Shown here in pieces: positions 43,482 to 51,897 of a stretch of DNA of 64,000 nucleotides. Both the position numbers and the translations under genes were made by a program. The notes under the pieces are model-generated. The model saw only the letters and a list, made by a program, of their open reading frames with translations, was not told where the DNA came from and searched no databases. The stretch lies in contig NZ_CP076538.1 in assembly GCF_018885265.1 (NCBI RefSeq), positions 372,001 to 436,000 of the forward strand, in the 5' to 3' direction. Position 1 is the stretch's first letter, and the number at the start of each line of letters is the position of its first letter. The stretch is from Amycolatopsis aidingensis (GTDB lineage Bacteria; Actinomycetota; Actinomycetes; Mycobacteriales; Pseudonocardiaceae).

Positions 43482-44920
43482 GCGGTTCGGGGGGCCCGGC
43501 GCTGGCGCGGCGCACGAGGGTGCTGCTGGAACAGGCGCTGGAGCTGTACCGCGACAGCGCGCGGGCCACCACCTGGCTGCGGCGGCATCTGGCCAGGCTG
43601 GACGACCCGCTGCGGCTGGCCGTGCTGGGCCCGCAGTCCTGCGGCAAGTCGACCCTGGTGAACGCGCTGGCCGGGGAGCGGGTCGCGCCGATCGAGGTGG
43701 CGGGCTGGCAGCCGCCCGCCTGGTACCGGGCGGCCCCGGAAGCACGGGCGGTCGGCTACCCGCGGTCCGCGCCCCCGTTCGAGCTGGCCGTGCGGCGGGC
43801 GGAGCAGGAGGTGTGGCTGGACGGCGAGGCGGCCCCCGGCCCGGTGGACCGGGTGGAGCTGGACTGGCCGAACCGTGCCCTGCGCGAGCTGACCCTGGTG
43901 GACACCCCCGGGCTCGATCGTGCCGAGGCCGCGCCGGTGGTGGAGGGGGTCAGCACCGAGGCCGACGCCGTGCTGTTCCTGCTGCCCAACCCGGCGCAGG
44001 CGGATCTCGGCTTCCTGCGCGCGACCCGCCAGCACCCGATCGCGCGGGCGGCGCCGGTGCACGCGCTGGCCGTGCTGTCCAGGGCCGACGAGCTCGGCGG
44101 TGGCCGGGTGGACGCACTGATCTCGGCGCGGAAGGTCGCACGGCGGCACCGCAGGGAGGGCGAGACCGGCCTGCTGTGCCAGGACGTGGTTGCCGTCGCC
44201 GGGCTGCCCGCGGCCGCGGGCCGGACCCTGCGCGAGCCGGAGTTCGCGGCGCTGGCCGAGCTGGCCAGGGTGCCGAAGGCGGAACTCGAGCCGTACCTGC
44301 TGTCCGCGGACCGGCTGGCGGGGCCGGAGTTCCCCGCCCCGGTGGACGCGGGCACCCGCGCCGGGCTGCTGGAGCGGTTCGGGCTGTTCGGGGTGCGGCT
44401 GGCGAGCACCCTGCTGCGCCGTGAGGCCGGCAGCCAGGCCGAGCTGGCCGCGCGGCTGGTGGCGCGCAGCGGGCTGGACGAGCTGCGCGAGTCCGTCGGC
44501 CGGTACCTCACCGGCAGACGGCCGGTGCTCAAGGCGCGGGCCGCGCTGATCGCGCTGGAGGTGGTGCTGCGGATGGAACCCCGCCCGGGGTCCGCCGCGC
44601 TGGCCGCCGAGCTGGAGCGGGTGGTTGCCGGGGCGCACGAGTTCCGCGAGCTGCGGGCCCTCGCGGAGTTGCGCGGTGGCCGGGTCACCCTGCCCGATGA
44701 GCTGCGGGACGACGCGCTGCGCCTGCTCGGCGACGAGGGCCAGGCCCCCGCGGAGCGGCTGGGCATGGCGGACGCCGAGGCCGCCGAGGACGGAGTGCTC
44801 CGGCAGGCCGCGGCCGTGGCCCTGCGCCGCTGGCAGCAGCACGCGGAGAATCCCGCCCTCGGCGCAGCCGCCCGCCGTACCGCCCACACCCTCGTCCGCA
44901 CCTGCGAGGGCCTGCTCTGA
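43478..44920 (+). CDS. dynamin-like GTPase, IniC-like
   Basis: The 480-residue partner GTPase has G1 VLGPQSCGKSTLVNALAG, G3 LTLVDTPGLDRAEA and a degenerate G4 VLSRADELGG (SRAD rather than TKxD). It is shorter than the IniA-like protein and lacks an obvious hydrophobic paddle. The GTG start overlaps the previous stop (GTGA), giving coupled translation and a 1:1 pair, as for heteromeric bacterial dynamins. Same order as iniA-iniC. Confidence 0.88.
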   Translation: MSGSGGPALARRTRVLLEQALELYRDSARATTWLRRHLARLDDPLRLAVLGPQSCGKSTLVNALAGERVAPIEVAGWQPPAWYRAAPEARAVGYPRSAPPFELAVRRAEQEVWLDGEAAPGPVDRVELDWPNRALRELTLVDTPGLDRAEAAPVVEGVSTEADAVLFLLPNPAQADLGFLRATRQHPIARAAPVHALAVLSRADELGGGRVDALISARKVARRHRREGETGLLCQDVVAVAGLPAAAGRTLREPEFAALAELARVPKAELEPYLLSADRLAGPEFPAPVDAGTRAGLLERFGLFGVRLASTLLRREAGSQAELAARLVARSGLDELRESVGRYLTGRRPVLKARAALIALEVVLRMEPRPGSAALAAELERVVAGAHEFRELRALAELRGGRVTLPDELRDDALRLLGDEGQAPAERLGMADAEAAEDGVLRQAAAVALRRWQQHAENPALGAAARRTAHTLVRTCEGLL

Positions 44921-44924
44921 GCAG

Positions 44925-44942
44925 GCCACTCACAGCAGTGGC
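44925..44942. terminator. weak hairpin after the iniC-like gene
   Basis: GCCACT-6 nt-AGTGGC, without a T-run. May mark the end of the ini-like operon. Confidence 0.3.
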
Positions 44943-45031
44943 GCTGGGTAACCGTTGTGCGCATGTCTTCCGTCGTTCACCCGTCTGGGTAAGGATGCCC
45001 CGAACGCAACCTTGCGATGAGAGGACAACCC

Positions 45032-47509
45032 GTGACCCTGCCCGCAAGACGTGGCGCCCTCGCGGGTGCCGCCGCCGTCACGATGACCCTGAGCCTGGTC
45101 GCCGCCCCGGTGGTACAGGCAGCGCCGAGTACCGGTGCGGTGATCGCCGAGGTCTACGGCGGAGGCGGCAACTCCGGGGCCACGCTGACCCACGACTTCG
45201 TCGAGCTGACCACGGTCGGCGACACCGGGGTAGCCCTGGACGGCTGGAGCGTGCAGTACCTGCCCGCCGCGCCGAGCGAGCGCAGCCAGTGGCAGGTCAC
45301 CGAGCTCACCGGCAGTGTCCAGCCGGACGGCAGCTACCTGGTCGGCCAGGCCAGGGGCGCCGGCGGCTCGACCCCGCTGCCGGAGCCGGACGCCGAGGGC
45401 CGGATCGCGATGAGCTCCCGCGCGGGCACCGTGGCGCTCGTCGCCGGCACCGCCAAGCTGACCTGCCTGACCGCGGCGGACTGCGCCGCCGACACCCGCA
45501 TCGTGGACCTGGTCGGCTACGGCGACGCCGTGGTGCGGGAGGGATCGCCTGCGCCGGGGACGGACAACACCACCTCGGTCGCCCGCACCGGGCCCGCCGA
45601 CACCGACGACAACGCCGCGGACTTCACCGAGGGCGAGCCGAACCCGCGCAACGCGGCGGGGGAGACCCCCGGCGGGGACGAGCCCGATCCGGTCACCGCC
45701 CGGATCCACGACATCCAGGGCACCACCCGGATCTCCCCGCTGGACGGCGAGCGGGTCACCGGGGTCACCGGGGTGGTCACCGCGACAAGGACCTTCGGCT
45801 CCAGCAGGGGTTTCTGGTTCCAGGACCCGGAACCGGACGCCGACCCGCGCACCAGCGAGGCCCTGTTCGTCTATACCGGCGACACCGGGTTCGCGCTGTC
45901 CCCCGGCGACGCGGTCAGCGTGACCGGCACGGTCAAGGAGTACTACCCGGACTACTCGGAAGACTCGAAGTACCAGTCGCTCACCGAACTCGGTAACGCG
46001 GAGTGGACGGTGACCTCCTCGGGCAACCCGGTTCCGGAAGCCACGGTGATCCAGCCGGACACCGTTCCGGACGAGCTCACCGCGCTGCCGGGCGGGAACA
46101 TCGAGCCGCTGGAGCTGCGGCCGGACACCTACGCGCTGGACTTCTGGGAGGCGCGGGAGAGTGAGCGGGTCAGTGTCGCCGACGTGCGGGTGGTCGGGCC
46201 GAGCACGCGATACAACGAGCTGTACGTGACCACGAAGCCGGAGCAGAACCCCAGCGCCCGCGGGGGCACCGTGTACCTGGGTTATGACCGGCCGAACACC
46301 GGCATTCTCAAGGTGGAGTCGCTGATTCCCTTCGCCGAGCGGCCGTTCCCGCGGGCGAACACCGGGGACACGCTCTCCGGCCGCACCGCGGGCCCGGTGG
46401 AGTACGACCAGTACGGCGGGTACACCCTGTTCGCCAGCGAGCTCGGCAAGGTCACCGACAACGGGCTGGAGCGGGAGACCACCCGCCGCCAGCGCAGCGG
46501 TGAGCTCGCGGTGGCCACCTACAACCTGGAGAACCTCTCGGCGGTCAATGAGCAGGCCAAGTTCGACGAGCTGGCCGGCGGCATCGTGCACAACCTCGCC
46601 AACCCGGACATCGTCACGCTGGAGGAGATCCAGGACGACAACGGCCCGGACGGCAGGGGCGACGGCGTGGTCGGTGCCGAGCAGACCCTTGGCAGGCTGG
46701 TGGCTGCGATCGAGGCCGCGGGCGGCCCGCGGTACGAGTGGCGGCAGATCGACCCCCAAGACCTCGCCGACGGTGGCCAGCCTGGCGGCAACATCCGGGT
46801 CGGCTTCCTGTTCAACCCGGAACGTGTATCCTTTGTGGATCGTCCGGGCGGGGACGCGACCACCCCGGTCGAGGTGGTGACCGAGCGGGGCGAGCCACGG
46901 CTTTCCGTCTCGCCGGGCCGGATCGACCCGGCCAACGCGGCATGGGAGGACAGCCGCAAACCGCTGGTCGGCGAGTTCGTCTTCGGTGGCCGTACGGTGT
47001 TCGTGGTGGCCAACCACTTCGCCTCCAAGGGCGGGGACGAGCCGACCCACGGCCGGTTCCAACCGCCGACCCGTGGCTCCGAGGTGCAGCGGATCAAGCA
47101 GGCGGAAGTGGTCCGCGCCTTCGCCGACGACCTGCTGGCCGCCGACCCGCGGGCCAACCTGGTGGTGGCAGGCGACCTGAACGACTACCCGTTCTCGCCC
47201 GCCGTGCGCACGCTGACCGAGGGCGGCGCGCTGGAAGCGCTGATGAACACGCTGCCGGAGCGCGAGCGGTACAGCTACATCTACGAGGGCAACTCCCAGG
47301 TGCTGGACCACGTGCTGGTCTCGGACGCCCCGCGCGGGGTGGACTACGACGTGGTGCACATCAACGCGGAGTTCGCCGAGCAGGCCAGTGACCACGACCC
47401 GCAGGTGGTCCGCTTCCGCCCGAGCACCGGAAACCCGGTCTCGGACGCGCTGAACGACCTGCTGGACTGGCTGGAGCGTATCTTCGGCTGCCTCCCGCAC
47501 CGGTCCTGA
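45032..47509 (+). CDS. secreted ExeM/NucH-family endonuclease
   Basis: The protein is about 825 residues with a signal peptide (GALAGAAAVTMTLSLVAAPVVQAA). Domains in order: lamin-tail domain (IAEVYGGGGNSGATLTHDFVELTT), a central OB-like region (IHDIQGTTRISPLDGERVTGVTGVVTATR), and an endonuclease/exonuclease/phosphatase domain (VATYNLENLS ... ANHFASKGGDEP ... VVAGDLNDYPFSPAVRTL ... SDHDPQVVRF). GTG 45032 with GAGAGGA is preferred over ATG 45017. It probably degrades extracellular DNA for nutrients or biofilm turnover. It ends at the hairpin before array C. Confidence 0.92.
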   Translation: MTLPARRGALAGAAAVTMTLSLVAAPVVQAAPSTGAVIAEVYGGGGNSGATLTHDFVELTTVGDTGVALDGWSVQYLPAAPSERSQWQVTELTGSVQPDGSYLVGQARGAGGSTPLPEPDAEGRIAMSSRAGTVALVAGTAKLTCLTAADCAADTRIVDLVGYGDAVVREGSPAPGTDNTTSVARTGPADTDDNAADFTEGEPNPRNAAGETPGGDEPDPVTARIHDIQGTTRISPLDGERVTGVTGVVTATRTFGSSRGFWFQDPEPDADPRTSEALFVYTGDTGFALSPGDAVSVTGTVKEYYPDYSEDSKYQSLTELGNAEWTVTSSGNPVPEATVIQPDTVPDELTALPGGNIEPLELRPDTYALDFWEARESERVSVADVRVVGPSTRYNELYVTTKPEQNPSARGGTVYLGYDRPNTGILKVESLIPFAERPFPRANTGDTLSGRTAGPVEYDQYGGYTLFASELGKVTDNGLERETTRRQRSGELAVATYNLENLSAVNEQAKFDELAGGIVHNLANPDIVTLEEIQDDNGPDGRGDGVVGAEQTLGRLVAAIEAAGGPRYEWRQIDPQDLADGGQPGGNIRVGFLFNPERVSFVDRPGGDATTPVEVVTERGEPRLSVSPGRIDPANAAWEDSRKPLVGEFVFGGRTVFVVANHFASKGGDEPTHGRFQPPTRGSEVQRIKQAEVVRAFADDLLAADPRANLVVAGDLNDYPFSPAVRTLTEGGALEALMNTLPERERYSYIYEGNSQVLDHVLVSDAPRGVDYDVVHINAEFAEQASDHDPQVVRFRPSTGNPVSDALNDLLDWLERIFGCLPHRS

Positions 47510-47520
47510 ACCAGCGGCGG

Positions 47521-47553
47521 CACGCCGAGCGCACCCCCGCGCTCGGCGTGTTT
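47521..47553. terminator. intrinsic terminator between convergent genes
   Basis: Perfect 12-bp arms CACGCCGAGCGC / GCGCTCGGCGTG with a 6-nt loop and TTT, overlapping the start of array C. Confidence 0.8.
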
Positions 47554-47618
47554 GCCGCCCACATACGCGTGTTTGCCCGCCACGCGCGTGGGTTTGCCGT
47601 TCCCGTACGTGCGGGCCG
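47548..47618. repeat. 21-bp intergenic tandem repeat, array C
   Basis: GTGTTTGCC-like cores start at 47548, 47569, 47590 and, degenerate, 47611, exactly 21 bp apart. It lies between the convergent nuclease and coiled-coil genes, like arrays A and B. Confidence 0.85.
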
Positions 47619-47620
47619 CC

Positions 47621-47986
47621 TCAGCGGGCGCGCCAGCCGAGGCTGAGGATGGCGTGGTTCAGTTCCTGGTAGGCGGGCCGCACATCCTCGAGGTAGCGGT
47701 CCAGCCACTCGCCCCTTGCCGAGTCGATCGGCTCCGGGGCCGCCCCGGCCTCCAGCCAGGACAACCGGTCGATGTTGTCGGCCGCCATCCGCCACCAGCG
47801 GTTCGCCCGTTCGGCGGTGGTCTGCTCTCGCTCGACGGCGGCGGCGACCTCGGCCTCGGCGGTGGCCCGCGCGGCGGCCAGCTCGTCGGCCCGGTTCAGC
47901 TCCCAGGACCGCAGGTCGTCCGCGGCCTTGCGGGCCAGCCCGATGATCTCCTTGTACCGCATCGCGGCCGTGCTGCCTTCGGTCAT
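47621..47986 (-). CDS. coiled-coil protein, last gene of the FtsK-like operon
   Basis: The 121-residue protein is dominated by a long amphipathic helix (RYKEIIGLARKAADDLRSWELNRADELAAARATAEAEVAAAVEREQTTAERANRWWRMA) and ends in a helical YLEDVRPAYQELNHAILSLGW. It has no signal peptide and no known motif. The ATG overlaps the FtsK-like stop by 4 bp. I do not recognise a family; it is probably a structural partner of the ATPase. Confidence 0.75.
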   Translation of the reverse strand: MTEGSTAAMRYKEIIGLARKAADDLRSWELNRADELAAARATAEAEVAAAVEREQTTAERANRWWRMAADNIDRLSWLEAGAAPEPIDSARGEWLDRYLEDVRPAYQELNHAILSLGWRAR

Positions 47987-50760
47987 TCCTCGTCTCCCGG
48001 ATCCGGTTGGTGGAAGGGAATGATCACCTCGGGCGCGCTGTGCGTGCTGCGATCGAAGAACAGCGCGCGGCCAGGGCGCGGCGCCCAGTGCACCACCTGG
48101 CCCGCGCAGAACGGGCTGAGCTCGCTGCCCTGCACGTCCAGCGCGGCCCAGGCGCCGATGTCGTCGGTCCCGGTGAAGCCCAGGGTGTCCTTCAGTCTGC
48201 TGACCCCGCGCCACCAGCCGAGTACGTGCAACCCGTTGGCGGGTCCCTGCTTGAGCAGCACACGCAACTGGTCCAGCCCGCTGGCCTGGCCGGGTGACTT
48301 CTGCTCCAGCGCGGGCAGCGCCGCGTCCACGCCGTACAGCGTCACGATCCGTTTGATGTCTACATCGGACAGATCATCGGCGAGGGCGTGTACCCGTCCG
48401 GAGAGATCGGCCGGTGCCACCAGCTCCACCTTGTGCCCCGCACCGGCCAGCCAGTCGCACAGGCCGCTGACCGCCTCGGTGCAGGTCTCCACCAGGCAGC
48501 TGAGCACGAACACGGCCTCGCCGGGCTGGTACTGGCGGGCGAGCGAGCGCACCGCAGAGTTCAGAATGGACAGTGCTTCCTTCTGCGTGGTACCGAGCAC
48601 CGCCACGTTGCGGCCGGGGGCGCCGGACAGCTCCACCCCGCGGGCGGACTCGGTGACCTCGATGGACTGGCCGAGCAGCGCCTTCGGCCTGCTCACGTAC
48701 TCCAGTTCGGTGAACGCGCGGGACTCCTCCAGCACCGGAGCGTGCGCCCCGTCGAACAACCGGGGCCGCTGGGACGAGGCGGCATAACGTTCCCACAGCC
48801 GTTGCTGCAAGCCGGGGAAAACGCCCTTCGCGCTAGCGTCCGGGATATGCGCGAGCTGGTTGCCGTGCGCCACCCCGGAGTCGTGGTTGACCACGGCATG
48901 CCACTTCGGCGCGGACACCGCGGCCTGGTTGGTCTCGGACAGCACCCGGCGCGCCTTGGGCATCGCGATCCGCAGCGTGCACTGCTCGAAGACCGCGGGC
49001 TTGCCCCAGAACGCCTCGATCCCGGCCACGTCCTGGCTGGCCAGCACCAGGTGGATGCCCTGCGAGCGGCCGCGCCGGGCGATGTCCTCCAGCAGCGAGG
49101 TGGCCAGCGCGGTGACCGTGTCCCGGCCCGCGAACAGGTACTGGAACTCGTCGATCACCGCGACGATCCGTGGCCAGTGCCCATCCGGGTCCTGCTCGCG
49201 CAGCTCGGCGAGGTGGGTCACCTCGTGGTCCTTGGCCGCGGCCGAACGCCTGCGCAGCTCGTCGGCGAGGAACCGCAGCAGCGCGAGCCCGAACTCCCGG
49301 TCGGTGTTCACGTTCACCCCGACCAGCCGGGCATGTGGCAGCCAGCTCTCGTCCTTGCGGCCCGGCGCGAGCCCGGCGAAGGACACGCCTTCCTTGAAGT
49401 CCAGCAGGTACAGCGCGAACTCCTCCGGCGAGTAGCGCGCGCACAGGCTGCCGAGCAGGGCGTACAGGAAGTTGGTCTTGCCGGAGCCGCTCGGCCCGCC
49501 GATCAGTGCGTGCGGGCTGGCGTCACCGATCACCACCTCCACCGGCTCGCCCTCGTAGAACCCGACCGGGGCGCGCAGTTCCCTTGCCGAGCGATCCTTG
49601 CCGAGCTCGGTTGGCAGCAGGTCGGCGAAGGAGCGCGGACCGCCCTGCTTGGCGATGAGCGCCTCGGCGATCCGGCTCGCCGCGGTGCCGACCTGCCCGG
49701 CAGGCAGCGGCCGGTCCAGCCGGACCACCAGGTCGGAACCGGTCATGCTGGTGATCGCGTGCCGCTCGTCGAGCAGGCTGATGCTCTCCACCGCGCCGCC
49801 GAGCGCGGTCGGCACGTCCACCAGGATCAGCGAGATGCCCGCGGCGAGCGCCCCGGAGGCCACCCGCTTCAGCTCGCGCAGCTGCTCGGGTTGCAGTTCC
49901 TCGCCGTTGCCGTAGAGCACGGCGATCCGCCATGGTTCGATCCGCCGCCCGGTGTCCCTGCGCGCGGCCTGCAACGAGGTGTACCCCGCCTGCATGGTGT
50001 GCGCGTGGATCCGCCGGATGTGCCCGGCCAGCTCGTCCAGCAGGTCGACCAGCCGGGTCGGGTCGTGCACGGTGAGCGCGCTGGTGCGGCTCAGGGCGTA
50101 GAAGTTCGGCAGCACCGCGGTGAGCTGCCCGACGTCCCAGAGGTGCACCCGCACCGCGCCGGGCTCGAAGGTGCTGAGCACCCGGATCAGCAGGTTCTCC
50201 ACCAGCGCGTCGATGCTCGGGCGGGTCTTCGGCGCGGAGGTGATGGAAAGGTGCGACTCGTCCAGCAGCGGGACCGCGACATCGAAGGTCAGCTCGGTGC
50301 CGGGGGTGCGGCCGGTGTCACCTCCATCCACCACGGCCGAGCCGATCCGCCACAGCTCCGGGGCGATCACCCCGCTGTGCGTTCCGACCCGGCCGAGCCA
50401 CTCGCCAGGGGGTTTGCCCGCGGCGCCGGGAGCACTGGCCGCGACCAGCTCCCGCAACCGGTTCGGCCCGTCGGACCATTCCCCGTAGAACTGCTTACGG
50501 ACCGTGTCCAGCCAGGCGAACACCCCGGCCATCTCCGGTTCGTTCGCCCGCTCGACGACCCGCGGGTCCGCCGCGGCCTGCTCGATCCCGGCCTGGACGA
50601 TCGACTGCTCCAGCTCCAGCTTGGCGAGCTGGTTCTCGGCCGACTTCCTGGCATTCGTCGCCGCACCAAGGGCGAGCCCGATCTGCTTGCGCAGCTGATC
50701 CAGCGCGGAGATCACCCGCGCGCGTTGCTCGCCGGCCTTCCTTCCGATCACGCGGGTCAC
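47983..50760 (-). CDS. soluble FtsK/SpoIIIE-type ATPase with three ATPase-fold repeats
   Basis: The 925-residue protein has no membrane span. Residues 1-65 form a coiled coil. Three segments repeat the same strand-helix-strand pattern: about 170-215 (LSITSAPKTRPSIDALVENL), 418-460 (HALIGGPSGSGKTNFLYALL, with Walker A at 421-429) and 719-760 (VAVLGTTQKEALSILNSAVR). Only the middle copy has Walker A and Walker B (RIVAVIDEFQ at 531-540), plus HLVLASQD. The others look catalytically dead. This recalls EccC of type VII secretion, where one of three ATPases is active, but the membrane anchor is missing. The GTG start directly follows the TAG of the upstream small gene. Confidence 0.88.
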   Translation of the reverse strand: MTRVIGRKAGEQRARVISALDQLRKQIGLALGAATNARKSAENQLAKLELEQSIVQAGIEQAAADPRVVERANEPEMAGVFAWLDTVRKQFYGEWSDGPNRLRELVAASAPGAAGKPPGEWLGRVGTHSGVIAPELWRIGSAVVDGGDTGRTPGTELTFDVAVPLLDESHLSITSAPKTRPSIDALVENLLIRVLSTFEPGAVRVHLWDVGQLTAVLPNFYALSRTSALTVHDPTRLVDLLDELAGHIRRIHAHTMQAGYTSLQAARRDTGRRIEPWRIAVLYGNGEELQPEQLRELKRVASGALAAGISLILVDVPTALGGAVESISLLDERHAITSMTGSDLVVRLDRPLPAGQVGTAASRIAEALIAKQGGPRSFADLLPTELGKDRSARELRAPVGFYEGEPVEVVIGDASPHALIGGPSGSGKTNFLYALLGSLCARYSPEEFALYLLDFKEGVSFAGLAPGRKDESWLPHARLVGVNVNTDREFGLALLRFLADELRRRSAAAKDHEVTHLAELREQDPDGHWPRIVAVIDEFQYLFAGRDTVTALATSLLEDIARRGRSQGIHLVLASQDVAGIEAFWGKPAVFEQCTLRIAMPKARRVLSETNQAAVSAPKWHAVVNHDSGVAHGNQLAHIPDASAKGVFPGLQQRLWERYAASSQRPRLFDGAHAPVLEESRAFTELEYVSRPKALLGQSIEVTESARGVELSGAPGRNVAVLGTTQKEALSILNSAVRSLARQYQPGEAVFVLSCLVETCTEAVSGLCDWLAGAGHKVELVAPADLSGRVHALADDLSDVDIKRIVTLYGVDAALPALEQKSPGQASGLDQLRVLLKQGPANGLHVLGWWRGVSRLKDTLGFTGTDDIGAWAALDVQGSELSPFCAGQVVHWAPRPGRALFFDRSTHSAPEVIIPFHQPDPGDEE

Positions 50761-51006
50761 CTACAGCCGTGCTTCATAGCGGGTCAACAGCTCGTCCGCG
50801 TTGTCCAGCCTTCCGGTCTGGGTGTCGAGTTGGTCGAAGGCCTTGGCCAGTTGCGGCGGGAGCCAGGGTTGGGCCTGTGCTTGCGCATCCACGATGGCGC
50901 GCCGGGATTCCTGCAGCAACCCTCGGGCCCGATCGAAGTGCGCCCGCGCGTCGTCCATCCCGCCGTGCACCGCGGCGAGCAGGTGGCGCAGCTCGTCCAG
51001 CGACAT
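50761..51006 (-). CDS. 81-aa helical protein of WXG100 size
   Basis: The 81-residue, all-helical protein reads LDELRHLLAAVHGGMDDARAHFDRARGLLQESRRAIVDAQ, then a PWLPP break and LAKAFDQLDTQTGRLDNADELLTRYEARL: a helix-turn-helix hairpin of the size of WXG100 proteins, but no WXG motif. The turn carries PWLPPQ. It sits 3 bp after the 86-aa gene and ends directly at the FtsK-like GTG. No family is recognised. Confidence 0.8.
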   Translation of the reverse strand: MSLDELRHLLAAVHGGMDDARAHFDRARGLLQESRRAIVDAQAQAQPWLPPQLAKAFDQLDTQTGRLDNADELLTRYEARL

Positions 51007-51009
51007 CGG

Positions 51010-51270
51010 CTACAGCCGCGCGGAGTACGAGTCGGCCGAGGAGATGCAGGCCTGGATCGTGCTCTGGGTGCCGTTGATGCCTTGCAGGGCTTCGGCGAGC
51101 AGCCCGTGTGCCTGGTTCACCTCGGCCTGGGTGCTGCCTGAGGTCGCCGCGGCCAGTGACTGCTGGGCTTCCTCCAGGGCTTGGGCGGCCTGTTGCAGGG
51201 CGGCAATGCTGGCGGAAGCCTTCTCGTTCGCGAGGGCGATCCCCGCGCGGATCTCTTCCACTCCGGGCAT
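51010..51270 (-). CDS. 86-aa helical protein of WXG100 size, first gene of the FtsK-like operon
   Basis: The 86-residue protein reads VEEIRAGIALANEKASASIAALQQAAQALEEAQQSLAAAT, a polar turn SGSTQ, then AEVNQAHGLLAEALQGINGTQSTIQACISSADSYSARL: a second helical hairpin, Ala/Gln-rich with one Cys. AAGGAG lies 9 bp before the ATG. It heads a four-gene unit with gaps of 3 bp, 0 bp and a 4-bp overlap. No WXG and no clear C-terminal secretion motif. Function unknown. Confidence 0.82.
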   Translation of the reverse strand: MPGVEEIRAGIALANEKASASIAALQQAAQALEEAQQSLAAATSGSTQAEVNQAHGLLAEALQGINGTQSTIQACISSADSYSARL

Positions 51271-51390
51271 GGGGCGGACTCCTTGGAGCTGGGTAGGTCT
51301 ACCTTCAACAAACCTAGCGTGACCGGGCGATTCCGGACAGACGGCGGGTGGGTGTTCGACTGGTCCTATGGGGGTTCTCCCCCGCGAATA
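51271..51390. other. intergenic region, promoter side of the FtsK-like operon
   Basis: About 120 bp between the operon start and the tRNA hairpin. It must hold the operon promoter on the minus strand. No strong promoter match is visible. Confidence 0.4.
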
Positions 51391-51437
51391 TGGCTGGCGG
51401 CGTGTCCCGAGGTTGTCTCGGGACACGCCGCCAGCCA
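51391..51437 (-). terminator. 21-bp perfect hairpin after tRNA-Ser(GGA)
   Basis: Arms 51391-51411 and 51417-51437 are exact reverse complements over 21 bp with a 5-nt loop, ending 5 bp from the tRNA 3' end. No T-run follows on the minus strand. It probably acts as the tRNA terminator or processing structure. Confidence 0.75.
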
Positions 51438-51441
51438 GGTG

Positions 51442-51528
51442 CGGAGGATACGGGATTCGAACCCGTGAGGGCTTTCACACCCAACACGATTTCCAATCGT
51501 GCGCCTTAGGCCGCTCGGCCAATCCTCC
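51442..51528 (-). tRNA. tRNA-Ser(GGA)
   Basis: Minus-strand class II tRNA with acceptor stem GGAGGAT/ATCCTCC, anticodon loop TTGGAAA (anticodon GGA at 51494-51492, reads UCC/UCU), long variable arm and T-loop TTCGAAT. Discriminator G, no encoded CCA. Confidence 0.96.
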
Positions 51529-51785
51529 GCGGAAGAGAGTAGCAGAGTGGCCCCTGACCTGCGGATACGGGGTCTGAGCTGCGATGACGGGATACGCGCC
51601 GCCGCGGGCGCGGGGACCGTGGCCGTCGCGTGCGGGCCGCCGGACGGCCGTACCGGGCCGCGCCGGGGAGCCGCCGCGCGCCTGGTGAACGATTGGTGAA
51701 CGAATGGTGGCCATCCCGGTGCTGCCGGAGTGACCCGCTTTGCGTTTTCCGGTGGAGATCCGCTGGTGGGCGGCCGATTCGGCGG

Positions 51786-51804
51786 TTCAATTCAGACAAT
51801 TGAA
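51786..51804. promoter_or_regulatory. inverted repeat upstream of the NRPS cluster
   Basis: TTCAATT-CAGAC-AATTGAA: perfect 7-bp arms with a 5-bp spacer, about 65 bp upstream of the promoter-like -35. A candidate operator or activator site for the cluster. Confidence 0.5.
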
Positions 51805-51868
51805 AAATACCGCTTTCCCTGGTGGTGTGCGGTGTTTCGTTCATTTCCTGGGATGTGCACCACCTCCC

Positions 51869-51897
51869 TTGACCCTTCCCGGTCGGGTACTCAAGAT
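51869..51897 (+). promoter_or_regulatory. candidate vegetative-sigma promoter of the NRPS cluster
   Basis: TTGACC and CAAGAT are separated by exactly 17 bp, an acceptable HrdB/SigA-type promoter. It would start transcription near 51904, leaving a leader of about 170 nt. Confidence 0.4.

Noticed and set aside
44930..47500. An 856-codon minus-strand frame opposite the secreted nuclease
   Set aside because: No domain; the plus strand encodes a complete lamin-tail/nuclease protein with a signal peptide.
47983..51270. Calling the FtsK-like operon a type VII secretion system
   Set aside because: The ATPase lacks membrane spans, the small proteins lack WXG, and no EccB/D/E, mycosin or PE/PPE-like gene is nearby.
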